Assembly (NCBI GenBank): GCA_027488985.1
Contig: JAIYAR010000009.1
Coordinates: 425,017 to 489,016 of the forward strand
Reading direction: 5' to 3'
Length of the DNA: 64,000 nt
DNA from: Comamonadaceae bacterium
GTDB lineage: Bacteria > Pseudomonadota > Gammaproteobacteria > Burkholderiales > Burkholderiaceae_C
Below are positions 1-9,368 of this stretch, piece after piece. The stretch's first letter is position 1. Every line of letters starts with the position of its first letter. The position numbers were made by a program, and so were the translations under genes. Below the pieces are notes generated by a model. The model saw only the letters and a list, made by a program, of their open reading frames with translations, was not told the origin of the DNA and made no database searches.

Positions 1-1175
1 AGCAAGAACGCAACCGCTACGGCGCCACTCAGACATCGTGCACCTACTGCGGTGAGTGCGACGTAGGCTGCAATGTGCACGCCAAAAACACCTTGGACCT
101 GAATTACCTGTTCGCGGCGGAAAAACAACATAGTGCCTTGATAGAGACCAGCTGCGAGGCCACCCGCATCACCCCCCTGAATGAAGCCGGGGCCGAAGAC
201 ACCACTGCTGACGGCCGCCACGGCTACCGGGTGGACTACCGGGACGATGCCGGCAACGCGCGTCATGCTTTTACCCGACGCGTAGTGGTCTCCGCCGGCA
301 CACTGGGCAGCAACGAACTACTACTGCGTTGCCGGGATGAGTTCGGCACCCTGCCCCGATTGAGTCGCAAACTGGGTGAAGGCTTTTCCGGCAATGGCGA
401 CTTCCTGTCCTTTGTGACTGGGGGCGAGCGCGATGCCGATCCTAACTATGGTCCGGTCATCACCCAGTACATCGACTACGGCCTGCAGCAGCCCATAGAC
501 GGCAAGCCTGCTTTCCTGCTGGAGGACGCTGCCTACCCGTCGTTTGCCGCCTGGTATGTGGAGGGCATCCGCCCCGCCCTGAGCCTGAGTTACATCTTTA
601 CCCGCATCGCCAGGATGATGCGCTTGGTTTGGCGGTTTGCGGTGCAGTCGCTCGGCTCCGGCAAGTGGGGCGGCTCGGTGGTGGCATACCTCCACGCGCT
701 GCTCAAGGGCGATGTGTCTTACAGAAGCAGCGTTTTGCTCTTTATGGGGCACGATGCAGCAGATGGGGTGATGAGCCTGCGGGGTGGCAAATTGGCGCTT
801 GACTGGCCGCAAAAAAAAAGCCGCCCGCTCTACGACGCCATCGTGGCTTGCGGCAAACGCTTCAAGGAATTCACCAAGGCCAGCAGCTACATCCCGCAGC
901 CCACTTGGTCCAGGCCGGTGCGCAACAACATCACAGTGCACCCGTTAGGCGGCTGTGCCTTGGCCGAAGACGCAGCGCATGGTGTTGTGAGCAGCATCGC
1001 CGGAAGCCGTGGACAGGCTTTCGGCTACCGCAGCCTGTATGTGGCAGATGGCTCCATCTTTCCCACCGGAGTAGGCGCCAACCCCAGCGCGACCATTGCC
1101 GCGCTGGCGGAATGGATTGCAGAAGACATCACCGGTAATACCCCGGACGACACCCTTGGAGTTCCTCATGCCTGA
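1..1175 (+). CDS. GMC-family FAD oxidoreductase (cholesterol-oxidase-like), 5' truncated by window
   Basis: The reading frame is open from base 3, so only the C-terminal part of about 390 residues is present; the N-terminal FAD-binding region lies outside the window. The end carries the GMC C-terminal signature: HPLGGCALAEDA, then SLYVADGSIFPTGVGANPSA, with the catalytic His in the HPLGG segment. Such enzymes oxidise alcohols, including sterols, with FAD. Near the left edge four cysteines at bases 39-71 are spaced C-x2-C-x2-C-x3-C (CTYCGECDVGC), like a [4Fe-4S] ferredoxin motif, followed by AKNTLDLNYL, which matches the cholesterol-oxidase-like branch. The stop overlaps the start of the next gene by 8 bp, so the two are surely co-translated. 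The family is clear; the substrate is unknown. Confidence 0.85.
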   Translation, partial: QERNRYGATQTSCTYCGECDVGCNVHAKNTLDLNYLFAAEKQHSALIETSCEATRITPLNEAGAEDTTADGRHGYRVDYRDDAGNARHAFTRRVVVSAGTLGSNELLLRCRDEFGTLPRLSRKLGEGFSGNGDFLSFVTGGERDADPNYGPVITQYIDYGLQQPIDGKPAFLLEDAAYPSFAAWYVEGIRPALSLSYIFTRIARMMRLVWRFAVQSLGSGKWGGSVVAYLHALLKGDVSYRSSVLLFMGHDAADGVMSLRGGKLALDWPQKKSRPLYDAIVACGKRFKEFTKASSYIPQPTWSRPVRNNITVHPLGGCALAEDAAHGVVSSIAGSRGQAFGYRSLYVADGSIFPTGVGANPSATIAALAEWIAEDITGNTPDDTLGVPHA

Positions 1176-2913
1176 GCACCGCACCGCACCGGTAGGATTC
1201 CGGTTTACCGAAGAGATGAAGGGCTTCATCAGCCCCGGTCAGCGCACCTGCCAACATGGCTACGACGAAGGCAAAGCCCAAGGGCTGGCACTGATGTTCC
1301 ACCTGACCATCGCCATGGACGACCTGGACGCCTTCATCGCCGACCCGGAGCACCAAGCAAAGACGATTGGTTACCTGGATGGCAGCTACATCGGCGGACA
1401 GCGGCCCGTGTTGGCGGGCGACTTCAATCTGTTTGCCGATAGCGGAGATGCCGACCGCAAAACCATGTTGTACCGCCTGCATTTTGAAAATGCGGCCGGT
1501 GAACCCCTGACCCTGAGCGGGCGCAAAGACATACGCAACGACTTTGGCTTCGATGCCTGGTCCGACACCACCACCCTGTACGTCAACATCTACCAGGGGC
1601 GTGTGAGCGCAGACCAAGAAGGCGCAGCCCATCTGCTGGCCAGCGGTATTTTGCATATCGGGGTGCGCGACTTTCTGCACCAGCTCACCACGTTCCGCGC
1701 CGATGCCCCCACGCTATCCGGGCGGCTGGATGCGATCCAGCGCTTTGGAAGGCTGTTTCTCGGCAAGCTGTGGGAAACGCATGGCCTGCCACGCCGCCAC
1801 GGCCGCGAGCCGCGTATTCGCACCATCCCTTTGAACAGCCTGGAAGGCGTGAAGGGCGCAGATGTCAGTACCCACTACGCCAGCACCGGAGACGGTCTGG
1901 GCATCAGCCTGCTGCGGTTTCAACGCGCCCCATGCAAGGACGTGGTGCTGCTGGTGCCGGGCCTTACTGCGTCCAGCGACATGTTCATCATGCCCGAGCA
2001 CCGCAACCTCACCCAGGTGCTGCTCGATGAGGGTTTTACCGATGTGTGGACGCTGGACGGACGCATCAGCAAGCGCCAGCCCTACAACCACAGTCGCCAC
2101 CGCTTTAACGTGGACGACGTGGCCCTCTACGACAACCCTGCCGCGCTGGACGTGGTGCGCCGCGCTGTCGGGCCGGGGGCACGCATCCACATCATCAGCC
2201 ACTGCCTGGGGGCCCTGTCAGTGGCCATGAGCCTGTTCGGCAAAACCATCCAGGGCGTGCGCAGCGTCATCGTGAATGGCATAGCGCTCACGCCCAAGGT
2301 AGGCACATTTGCCAAGGCCAAGCTGGCCGTGGGTCCGTTTCTGGCGGAGTCAGTGTTAGGCGCGGACTACCTCAACCCGGAGTGGAACCAGCAGGCCGGC
2401 ATCTCGCCCGGCAAGTTGTTGGCCAAAGGGGTGTCCTTGATGCACCGTGAATGCGATGTGCCCGAGTGCCACATGACCAGCTTCATGTGGGGCTACGGTT
2501 ACCCGGTGCTGTTCCGGCATGAGAACCTGCATGAAGTCACGCACCGCCGCACCGGCGATCTGTTCGGCGGCAGTGGTGTGCACTACTACCGGCACATTCG
2601 CAAGATGGTGAGCGCCAACAATACCGCAGTGAAATTTGACCCCAAAGACGTGCGCTACCGCCACTTGCCCGACAACTACCTGCAGGACGCCGTCGACATC
2701 ACCACGCCCTTACTGCTGGTGGCCGGCCAGGAAAACGCCCTGTTCCTCGACTCCAATGTGCTCTGCCATGAGCGGCTGGAGCAAGTGGTTCCGGGCCGAC
2801 ACCAGCTAGAGGTGATTCCTGGCTACGGGCATGCCGACGTGATCATCGGCAAGAACGCCGCGCAGGATGTTTTCCCGCGCTTCCTGAAGTTTTTGCGTCA
2901 GCACACCCACTGA
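1168..2913 (+). CDS. alpha/beta hydrolase paired with the GMC oxidoreductase
   Basis: Protein of 581 residues. The ATG at 1168 overlaps the preceding stop; a longer in-frame start at 1096 would lie wholly inside the oxidoreductase and is unlikely. The N-terminal ~240 residues are a family-specific domain; an alpha/beta hydrolase fold begins near residue 245 (VVLLVPGLTASSDMF). The nucleophile elbow reads ISHCLGALS near residue 350, where the usual GxSxG serine is replaced by cysteine, as in dienelactone hydrolase. A late GYGHADVIIG supplies the likely catalytic His. In actinobacterial and proteobacterial cholesterol-oxidase-like systems similar hydrolase domains are linked or fused to the GMC enzyme, so both probably act on one substrate. 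Lipid or sterol substrate is inferred only. Confidence 0.75.
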   Translation: MPEHRTAPVGFRFTEEMKGFISPGQRTCQHGYDEGKAQGLALMFHLTIAMDDLDAFIADPEHQAKTIGYLDGSYIGGQRPVLAGDFNLFADSGDADRKTMLYRLHFENAAGEPLTLSGRKDIRNDFGFDAWSDTTTLYVNIYQGRVSADQEGAAHLLASGILHIGVRDFLHQLTTFRADAPTLSGRLDAIQRFGRLFLGKLWETHGLPRRHGREPRIRTIPLNSLEGVKGADVSTHYASTGDGLGISLLRFQRAPCKDVVLLVPGLTASSDMFIMPEHRNLTQVLLDEGFTDVWTLDGRISKRQPYNHSRHRFNVDDVALYDNPAALDVVRRAVGPGARIHIISHCLGALSVAMSLFGKTIQGVRSVIVNGIALTPKVGTFAKAKLAVGPFLAESVLGADYLNPEWNQQAGISPGKLLAKGVSLMHRECDVPECHMTSFMWGYGYPVLFRHENLHEVTHRRTGDLFGGSGVHYYRHIRKMVSANNTAVKFDPKDVRYRHLPDNYLQDAVDITTPLLLVAGQENALFLDSNVLCHERLEQVVPGRHQLEVIPGYGHADVIIGKNAAQDVFPRFLKFLRQHTH

Positions 2914-2935
2914 CCCGGGCGGCCTGCCCGCCGCT

Positions 2936-3919
2936 TTATTCGATCTTCAGATTCTGGGTGCGCACCACGTCACGCCATGCTTGGTAATCCGCCTCGATGA
3001 AACGGGTTTGGGCTGAGGGAGTACCGGGCATGGCGTCCACCGCGTCCACTTTGAAGCGGGCCTGCACCTCGGGCAGAGCAACGACTTTGTTCAGGGCCGT
3101 GTTGAGTTTCTCAATCACCGCAGCTGGTGTTCCTGCAGGCGCAGCCAGGGCGAAGAAGTTCTGCACATCAAAGCCCTTGAAGCCAGCCTCGGTCATGCTG
3201 GGTACATCGGGCATGGCGCTGGAGCGTTTGGCACTGGTCACAGCCAGAGGCTTGACCCGGCCTTCCTTGATCATGGGCAGCAACGCGGGGATGGTGCCCG
3301 TAACCAACTGCAGCTGGCCGGAGATCATGTCCATGGTGGCAGGCGCCACGCCACGGTAGGGAATATGCGTGATGAAGGTGCCGGTGCGTGCTTTGAGCAA
3401 TTCCAACACCAAATGATTCACACCGCCGGCACCTGCGGAACCGTAATTCAGTGCGCCAGGTTGTGCCTTGGCTTTGTTCACCAAATCTTGCATGGAAGTA
3501 ATGCCGGTTTGTGGCGTGGTAGCCCAGACCAAGGGGCCACTGGCAATCATGCCCACAGGCGTGAAGCTCTTGACAGGGTCATAGCCCGCAGTAGGCAAGG
3601 ACGCTGCCACTGTGGTGAAAGGTGAGGCGATCAGGAGCAAGGTGTAGCCGTCGGCAGCCTGTTGCGCCACGTACTGGGTGCCGATGGCACCGGAAGCACC
3701 GGTGCGGTTTTCCACCACAAAGCTGCCACCCATCACCTCGCCCAGCTTCTGGGCCATCAGACGGCCCATGGCATCGGTTCCGGCGCCGGGTGCGAAGGGC
3801 ACGACGATCTTGACTGGTTTTTCGGGGAAGCTGCCCTGTGCCCGGGCACCAGTGATGCAAAGACCTGCCAGCATCAAGGTAAACAACGTGGAACGGCGGG
3901 AAGTGAAAGCGGTTTTCAT
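2936..3919 (-). CDS. Bug/TctC-family periplasmic solute receptor
   Basis: A 327-residue protein with a signal peptide ending near ARAQG, followed by the Bug-family opening FPEKPVKIVVPFAPGAG and later GAIGTQYVAQQAADGYTLL. This family gives the extracytoplasmic receptors of tripartite tricarboxylate transporters, binding carboxylates or related anions in the periplasm. No TctA or TctB gene is adjacent, so it is an orphan receptor, which is common in Comamonadaceae and Bordetella. It converges on the hydrolase gene with 22 bp between stops; a short GC-rich inverted repeat lies there but has no T-run. The ligand cannot be read from the sequence. Confidence 0.9.
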   Translation of the reverse strand: MKTAFTSRRSTLFTLMLAGLCITGARAQGSFPEKPVKIVVPFAPGAGTDAMGRLMAQKLGEVMGGSFVVENRTGASGAIGTQYVAQQAADGYTLLLIASPFTTVAASLPTAGYDPVKSFTPVGMIASGPLVWATTPQTGITSMQDLVNKAKAQPGALNYGSAGAGGVNHLVLELLKARTGTFITHIPYRGVAPATMDMISGQLQLVTGTIPALLPMIKEGRVKPLAVTSAKRSSAMPDVPSMTEAGFKGFDVQNFFALAAPAGTPAAVIEKLNTALNKVVALPEVQARFKVDAVDAMPGTPSAQTRFIEADYQAWRDVVRTQNLKIE

Positions 3920-4060
3920 GGTGAAAGCACTGGAGAGTGAGTCTTAAAGATCTCCACTATGGGCGCATCGAATTGCAAACCCATGACATCCTTGTAAACA
4001 CATACTGTTGACACTGTCCATATGGCAAAGAAGAATGTTTGATAGCCTCAAATTGAAGGA

Positions 4061-4861
4061 ATGACTATGTCGATATCGGCAATGGGTGATTTGCAGTCTT
4101 GGGCGCACATCCATGGGGCAGGTTGGAGCTTGGCGTCCAAGGCGCTGATCGTCTATGGCGGCTTGATGGCATTGGCAATGGCTATCACTTACTTCGTGTC
4201 CTTGAGTGACGCACGGACGATCCGGGACGTTGGCATTTGGGCCAAACCCATGAAATTCATGGCTGCCACGGCGCTATTTGCATGGACTACCGTGTGGCTG
4301 ACGCACTTGGCCAGCAACACAGTTGCAAACGGGAGCGCTTTTACCTGGATCGCACTATTGCTCATCATCACTTCACTGTTTGAAGTGGTTTACATCACCT
4401 ACCAGGCGTCCCAAGGCGCGGCGTCTCACTACAACACCAGCGACCCGGTTCACGCCCGATTGTTCGGTCTCATGGGGATCGCAGCGGTGGGCTTGACGGC
4501 ATCCCAAGCCTGGCTGGCTTGGGAAATCTGGAAGGTTCAGAATAGCCCGGACATCCCGGTTGTCACACTGAGCGTCATCGTAGGATTGATACTCACTTTT
4601 TTGCTGGCTACAGTGAGTGGTTTTCTATTGGGTGGCAACCAGCCACCACCCGGGCAAGGTCTGCCAATCGTTGGCTGGCATTTGCACAAAGACATTCGAC
4701 CATCGCACTTTCTGGGCGTGCATGCCCAGCAATTCATTCCCTTGCTCGGGCTATTTGCAGAGCGGTTTCTGGGGAACTGGGCCACTCAAGGCTTTGGCGT
4801 GGGAACAACGCTGTACGTGGTCGCGTGGGCGGTTTTGACTTGGACCGGCCTCAGCGCCTAG
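4061..4861 (+). CDS. conserved polytopic membrane protein of unknown function
   Basis: 266 residues with about seven hydrophobic segments (roughly residues 26-46, 62-84, 92-112, 128-150, 165-188, 216-236, 244-262). I do not recognise a named family. Polar residues that could be functional lie near the membrane: H17 and H19 of the N-terminus, SHYNTSDPVHARL near 127-139 and HLHKDIRPSHFLGVHAQQF near 208-226, giving several histidines that could bind a metal or heme. Start ATG 4061 is the first in frame; MSISAMGD at 4067 is an alternative. It is transcribed toward the tRNA-serS unit and looks monocistronic. A redox or sensory role would be speculation. Confidence 0.6.
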   Translation: MTMSISAMGDLQSWAHIHGAGWSLASKALIVYGGLMALAMAITYFVSLSDARTIRDVGIWAKPMKFMAATALFAWTTVWLTHLASNTVANGSAFTWIALLLIITSLFEVVYITYQASQGAASHYNTSDPVHARLFGLMGIAAVGLTASQAWLAWEIWKVQNSPDIPVVTLSVIVGLILTFLLATVSGFLLGGNQPPPGQGLPIVGWHLHKDIRPSHFLGVHAQQFIPLLGLFAERFLGNWATQGFGVGTTLYVVAWAVLTWTGLSA

Positions 4862-4874
4862 TCGGTCGGCCCAT

Positions 4875-4901
4875 GAAAAAAGCCCGCAACCCATTCGGGC
4901 T
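4875..4901 (-). terminator. Rho-independent terminator after tRNA-Ser
   Basis: Read on the minus strand, AGCCCG is separated from CGGGCT by a 9-base loop and followed directly by six to seven T. It lies 15 bases past the tRNA 3' end and so should end the serS-tRNA transcript. Confidence 0.75.
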
Positions 4902-4916
4902 GCAGGCTTCGTCATT

Positions 4917-5006
4917 TGGCGGAGAAGGTGGGATTCGAACCCACGGTAGGGTCGCCCCTACGCTTGATTTCGAGTCAAGTACATTCGACCACTCTGCCAC
5001 TTCTCC
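4917..5006 (-). tRNA. tRNA-Ser (anticodon CGA)
   Basis: Read on the minus strand: 7-bp acceptor stem GGAGAAG/CTTCTCC, G discriminator and an encoded CCA (bases 4917-4919). The anticodon stem CTTGA/TCAAG encloses the loop CTCGAAA, giving anticodon CGA, which reads UCG serine codons. A long variable arm (CGTAGGGGCGACCCTACC) identifies a class II tRNA, as expected for serine. The T-loop reads GTGGGTTCGAATCCCAC. It is 62 bp downstream of serS on the same strand and is followed by a terminator. Confidence 0.97.
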
Positions 5007-5068
5007 TGAATTCGCATCGGTCGAAACGAAGCCGCGATTCTAGCAGGCTCCGCCAACCGACCACTGCC

Positions 5069-6454
<1,386 letters not shown>

Positions 6455-6468
6455 GACCCGCACTGTGC

Positions 6469-7419
6469 TCATGCGTCCAGCTTCAGGCCTTTGGGCAGCG
6501 GGAACTTCACGGTTTCTTCAATGCCGTCCATCTTGCGCACCGACACGGCGCCCAGCGCCTTGATGCGGTCGATCACGGCTTTCACCAGTATCTCAGGGGC
6601 GCTGGCGCCTGCAGTAAGGCCCACGCGGGAGCGGCCTTCAAACCACTCGGGCTTGAGCTCATCGGCGTTGTCCACCATGTAGCTCTCGGTGCCCAGCTTC
6701 TTGGCCACTTCGCGCAGGCGGTTGCTGTTGGAGCTGGTGGGGCTGCCCACCACAATCACGATGTCGACTTGCGGGCTCATCACCTTCACTGCGTCCTGGC
6801 GGTTCTGGGTGGCGTAGCAAATGTCCTGCATCTTGGGCTTTTTGATCAGCGGGAAGCGGGCGACCACCGCATCGGTAATCTCCTTTGCGTCGTCCACACT
6901 CAGGGTGGTTTGCGTCACCACGGCCAGTTTGGTGGTCTGGCTGGGCTGCACTTTGGCTACGTCGGCCACGTCTTCCACCAAGTGAATCCCGCTATCGAGC
7001 TGCCCCATGGTGCCTTCCACCTCAGGGTGGCCCTTATGGCCGATCATGATGAACTCGTAGCCCTCTTTGTGCAGCTTGGCTACTTCCACGTGCACCTTGG
7101 TCACCAGCGGGCAGGTGGCGTCAAAAATCTGGAAACCACGTCGCTCCGCCTCGCGCTGGATGGCCTGGCTCACGCCATGGGCTGAGAATACCAGTGTGGC
7201 ACCCGGCGGCACATCGTCCAGCTCTTCAATGAAGATGGCGCCGCGCTCCTTGAGGTCGTTTACCACGTAGGTGTTGTGCACGATCTCGTGACGTACGTAG
7301 ATGGGGCGGCCGAACTTGGCCAAGGCTTTTTCCACGATTTCGATGGCACGGTCCACGCCGGCACAAAAGCCACGTGGCTCAGCCAGCAAAATCTCTTGGG
7401 GTAATACCGGCGCAGTCAT
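6469..7419 (-). CDS. ispH: 4-hydroxy-3-methylbut-2-enyl diphosphate reductase
   Basis: 316 residues. This [4Fe-4S] enzyme performs the last step of the MEP isoprenoid pathway, making IPP and DMAPP in the cytosol. Family hallmarks are the N-terminal EPRGFCAGVDRAIEIVEKAL with the first cluster Cys, HEIVHNTYVVNDLKERGAIF, FDATCPLVTKVHVEV with the second Cys, and DICYATQNRQDAV followed by VGSPTSSNSNRL; the third cluster Cys is in DICYATQ. Its start overlaps the stop of the upstream fkpB gene (ATGA), the usual slpA-ispH arrangement in proteobacteria, so the two are translationally coupled. Confidence 0.97.
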   Translation of the reverse strand: MTAPVLPQEILLAEPRGFCAGVDRAIEIVEKALAKFGRPIYVRHEIVHNTYVVNDLKERGAIFIEELDDVPPGATLVFSAHGVSQAIQREAERRGFQIFDATCPLVTKVHVEVAKLHKEGYEFIMIGHKGHPEVEGTMGQLDSGIHLVEDVADVAKVQPSQTTKLAVVTQTTLSVDDAKEITDAVVARFPLIKKPKMQDICYATQNRQDAVKVMSPQVDIVIVVGSPTSSNSNRLREVAKKLGTESYMVDNADELKPEWFEGRSRVGLTAGASAPEILVKAVIDRIKALGAVSVRKMDGIEETVKFPLPKGLKLDA

Positions 7420-7880
7420 AGCACTCCGATCAGCTGCACTTCAAAGGTCACCGGCTGGCCGGCAAGCGGATGGTTGAAGTCGAACAACACGGCCCGCTCC
7501 GCGCCCTCGCCACGCAGTTGCAGCACCACACCGGCAAACTGGCCTTGGCCATCGGGCGTGGGGAACTGCACCACATCGCCCACGTTGTAGGTCTCCAGCG
7601 GGTCGCCCATCTGGGTCAGCACCTTGCGGGCCAGCCATTGCTGCATGTCAGGGTTGCGCTCGCCAAAGGCAGCGCCTGCCGGCAGCTCAAAGGTGGCGCG
7701 TGCGCCCTCTTCCATGTCCATCAAGCAGGCCTCGACCGCAGGCGACAGCTCGCCAGTGCCCAGGCTCAGGGTAGCGGGCTTGCCGTCGAAGGTGTTGATG
7801 ATGTCCCCGGCGGGGCCGCCCAGGCGGTAATGCAAGGTGAGAAAGGAGCCCGGCTGAACCCGGGGAAGCGTGCTGGTCAT
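7416..7880 (-). CDS. fkpB: FKBP-type peptidyl-prolyl isomerase, SlpA/FkpB type
   Basis: 154 residues from ATG 7880 (MTSTLPRVQPGSFLTLHYRL). The frame is open further upstream to 8138, but that stretch overlaps radC and has no FKBP content. FKBP features are LTLHYRL, FDGKPATLSLGTGELSPAVE and a short flap domain insert (residues ~65-125). SlpA-type isomerases are cytoplasmic folding catalysts and chaperones that turn prolyl bonds. A TACAAT hexamer on the minus strand at 7905-7910, 25 bp before the start, could be the -10 element for this two-gene unit, but no good -35 is seen. Confidence 0.92.
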   Translation of the reverse strand: MTSTLPRVQPGSFLTLHYRLGGPAGDIINTFDGKPATLSLGTGELSPAVEACLMDMEEGARATFELPAGAAFGERNPDMQQWLARKVLTQMGDPLETYNVGDVVQFPTPDGQGQFAGVVLQLRGEGAERAVLFDFNHPLAGQPVTFEVQLIGVL

Positions 7881-7982
7881 AAAAGTCCCGATAAACTGCC
7901 CTCTATTGTAGAAAGCCAGGCCTGATAACCCCATCCGGCACTGGTTTGGCCCTGAATTCACCCTTGCACAGCCTCTGCTGCC

Positions 7983-8702
7983 ATGCCCCTCAAAGACCTC
8001 CCTCTGGAAGCCCAACAGCGCGAGAAGTTGCTCGCGCGCGGCCCAGGGGCGCTCAGCGATGCGGAGTTGCTGGCCATTTTGTTGCGCACCGGCATTGCGG
8101 GCAAAGGGGTGTTGCAGATGGCTGAAGAGCTTTTGCAACTCAAAAATGATAGCGCTTCACGCACAGCCGACGGGCGCCAAGGCGGGTTTGGAGGCATAGC
8201 CGGCTTGCTGCATGCCACGGCAGACGACCTCAAGCGCGTCAAAGGCCTGGGGCCTGCCAAGCGGGCCGAGATCGTGGCGGTGCTCGAGCTCGCCCGCCGC
8301 GCCATGGCGCAGCGCCTGCAGGAGCGCGAGGTGTTTGCCGACCCGCAGGCCGTCAAGCACTACCTGCAACTGCACCTGGCCGCCAAAGGGCATGAGGTGT
8401 TTGCGGTGCTTTTCTTGGACAGCCAAAACAAACTGCTGGCCATGGAAGAGCTGTTTCGCGGCACGCTTACTCAAACCAGCGTGTACCCCCGCGAAGTCGT
8501 CATCCGCGCGCTGCACCACAGTGCGGCCGCCGTGGTACTGGCGCATAACCACCCCAGCGGCAGTGTGCGGCCCAGCCGTGCGGACGAGGCTCTCACGCAA
8601 ACACTCAAGGCCGCACTCGCACTGGTGGATGTGCGGGTGCTGGACCACATCATCGTAGGCCCCGGCCAGGCACTGTCCATGGCCGAGACCGGACTCATCT
8701 AA
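7983..8702 (+). CDS. radC: RadC-family JAMM/MPN domain protein
   Basis: 239 residues. N-terminal helix-hairpin-helix-like part (residues 1-~100, [20 protein letters not shown]) and a C-terminal MPN/JAMM metalloprotease-like domain with [16 protein letters not shown] (H-x-H...D metal site) and [16 protein letters not shown]. The family was once linked to DNA repair, but its enzymatic role is unsettled. Residues ~53-68 ([16 protein letters not shown]) form an extra segment between AEELL and [10 protein letters not shown]; the DNA there matches the dispersed short repeat, so the gene appears to have absorbed a copy in frame. Transcribed divergently from fkpB; the Smr gene follows 9 bp downstream. 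Confidence 0.92.
   Translation: MPLKDLPLEAQQREKLLARGPGALSDAELLAILLRTGIAGKGVLQMAEELLQLKNDSASRTADGRQGGFGGIAGLLHATADDLKRVKGLGPAKRAEIVAVLELARRAMAQRLQEREVFADPQAVKHYLQLHLAAKGHEVFAVLFLDSQNKLLAMEELFRGTLTQTSVYPREVVIRALHHSAAAVVLAHNHPSGSVRPSRADEALTQTLKAALALVDVRVLDHIIVGPGQALSMAETGLI
8140..8189 (+). repeat. dispersed short repeat copy inside radC
   Basis: The DNA CTCAAAAATGATAGC, then CACGCACAGCC, then ACGGGCGCCAAGGC aligns over about 48 bases with the intergenic repeat consensus (GATAGC, CGCGCAG, CGGGCGCTAGAGGC). It is translated in frame as an insertion absent from the RadC consensus as I recall it. The core is more degenerate than in intergenic copies. Confidence 0.5.
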
Positions 8703-8711
8703 AGGGCAGCC

Positions 8712-9356
8712 ATGAAGATCAACGCCCTTTCCGACCTGAAGTTGGTCAAAAAAGAAATCGAAGCTCAGGCCGCACGCGAGGCCGCGCTAGCCGCTCAAAA
8801 GGCTTTAGAGGCCAAACGCAAAGCCGCTGCCAGCAACCTGTTTCAGGCGGCCATCGGCAAAGTGAAGCCCATGGAGCCGCCTCAGCGCGCCAAGCTGACA
8901 CCGGATCCGCCCAAACCCATTCCCAAGCAGCAGATGCTGGATGACGCTGCTGCGCTGCAAGAAGCACTGAGCGACGAGGTGGACGTGACCACCCTGCTGG
9001 ACACGGACGACAACCTGAGTTTTCGCCGCCCCGGCGTGGGCACGGATGTGACCCAGAAACTGCGCAAAGGCAAGTGGAGCATCCAGAAGCAGATTGACCT
9101 GCACGGCTACCGCAGCGACGAGGCGCGCGAGGCATTGGGCGCTTTCATCCGCGAATCGCACCGCAACGGTATTCGGTGTGTGCGCGTGGTGCATGGCAAA
9201 GGACTCGGCTCGCCCGGCAAGGCCCCGGTGCTCAAGGAAAAAGTGCACAAGTGGCTGGTGCAAAAGGCCGAAGTAGTGGCCTTTGTGCAAGCCCAGCCCG
9301 CGCAGGGCGGCGCAGGTGCGCTGGTGGTGCTGCTGCAGCCGCAGAACCGCGCTTGA
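8712..9356 (+). CDS. Smr-domain protein
   Basis: 214 residues. Residues 1-~60 are charged and Ala/Lys rich (likely coiled coil, KKEIEAQAAREAALAAQKAL); the C-terminal ~90 residues form an Smr domain with QIDLHGYRSDEAREALGAF and VRVVHGKGLGSPGKAPVLK. The conserved LDLHG and HGKG motifs are the nucleic-acid-binding and nicking signature of the MutS2/SmrA family; similar stand-alone proteins (SmrA/SmrB) act on DNA or on collided ribosomes' mRNA. The start lies 9 bp after radC, so the two are probably co-transcribed. Which Smr subtype this is cannot be decided here. Confidence 0.88.
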   Translation: MKINALSDLKLVKKEIEAQAAREAALAAQKALEAKRKAAASNLFQAAIGKVKPMEPPQRAKLTPDPPKPIPKQQMLDDAAALQEALSDEVDVTTLLDTDDNLSFRRPGVGTDVTQKLRKGKWSIQKQIDLHGYRSDEAREALGAFIRESHRNGIRCVRVVHGKGLGSPGKAPVLKEKVHKWLVQKAEVVAFVQAQPAQGGAGALVVLLQPQNRA

Positions 9357-9368
9357 ACTGAACGCGGC

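Noticed and set aside
321-941. Long minus-strand frame opposite the GMC gene
   Set aside because: Shadow of the high-GC coding strand; no recognisable domains and fully overlapped by a certain gene. The same applies to many other antisense frames.
2914-2935. GC-rich inverted repeat CGGGCGGCCTGCCCG between convergent genes as terminator
   Set aside because: Stem of only five pairs and no T-run on either strand; could still weakly terminate but not supported.
7881-8138. Longer N-terminus for fkpB
   Set aside because: Would overlap radC, lacks FKBP similarity and has no ribosome site.
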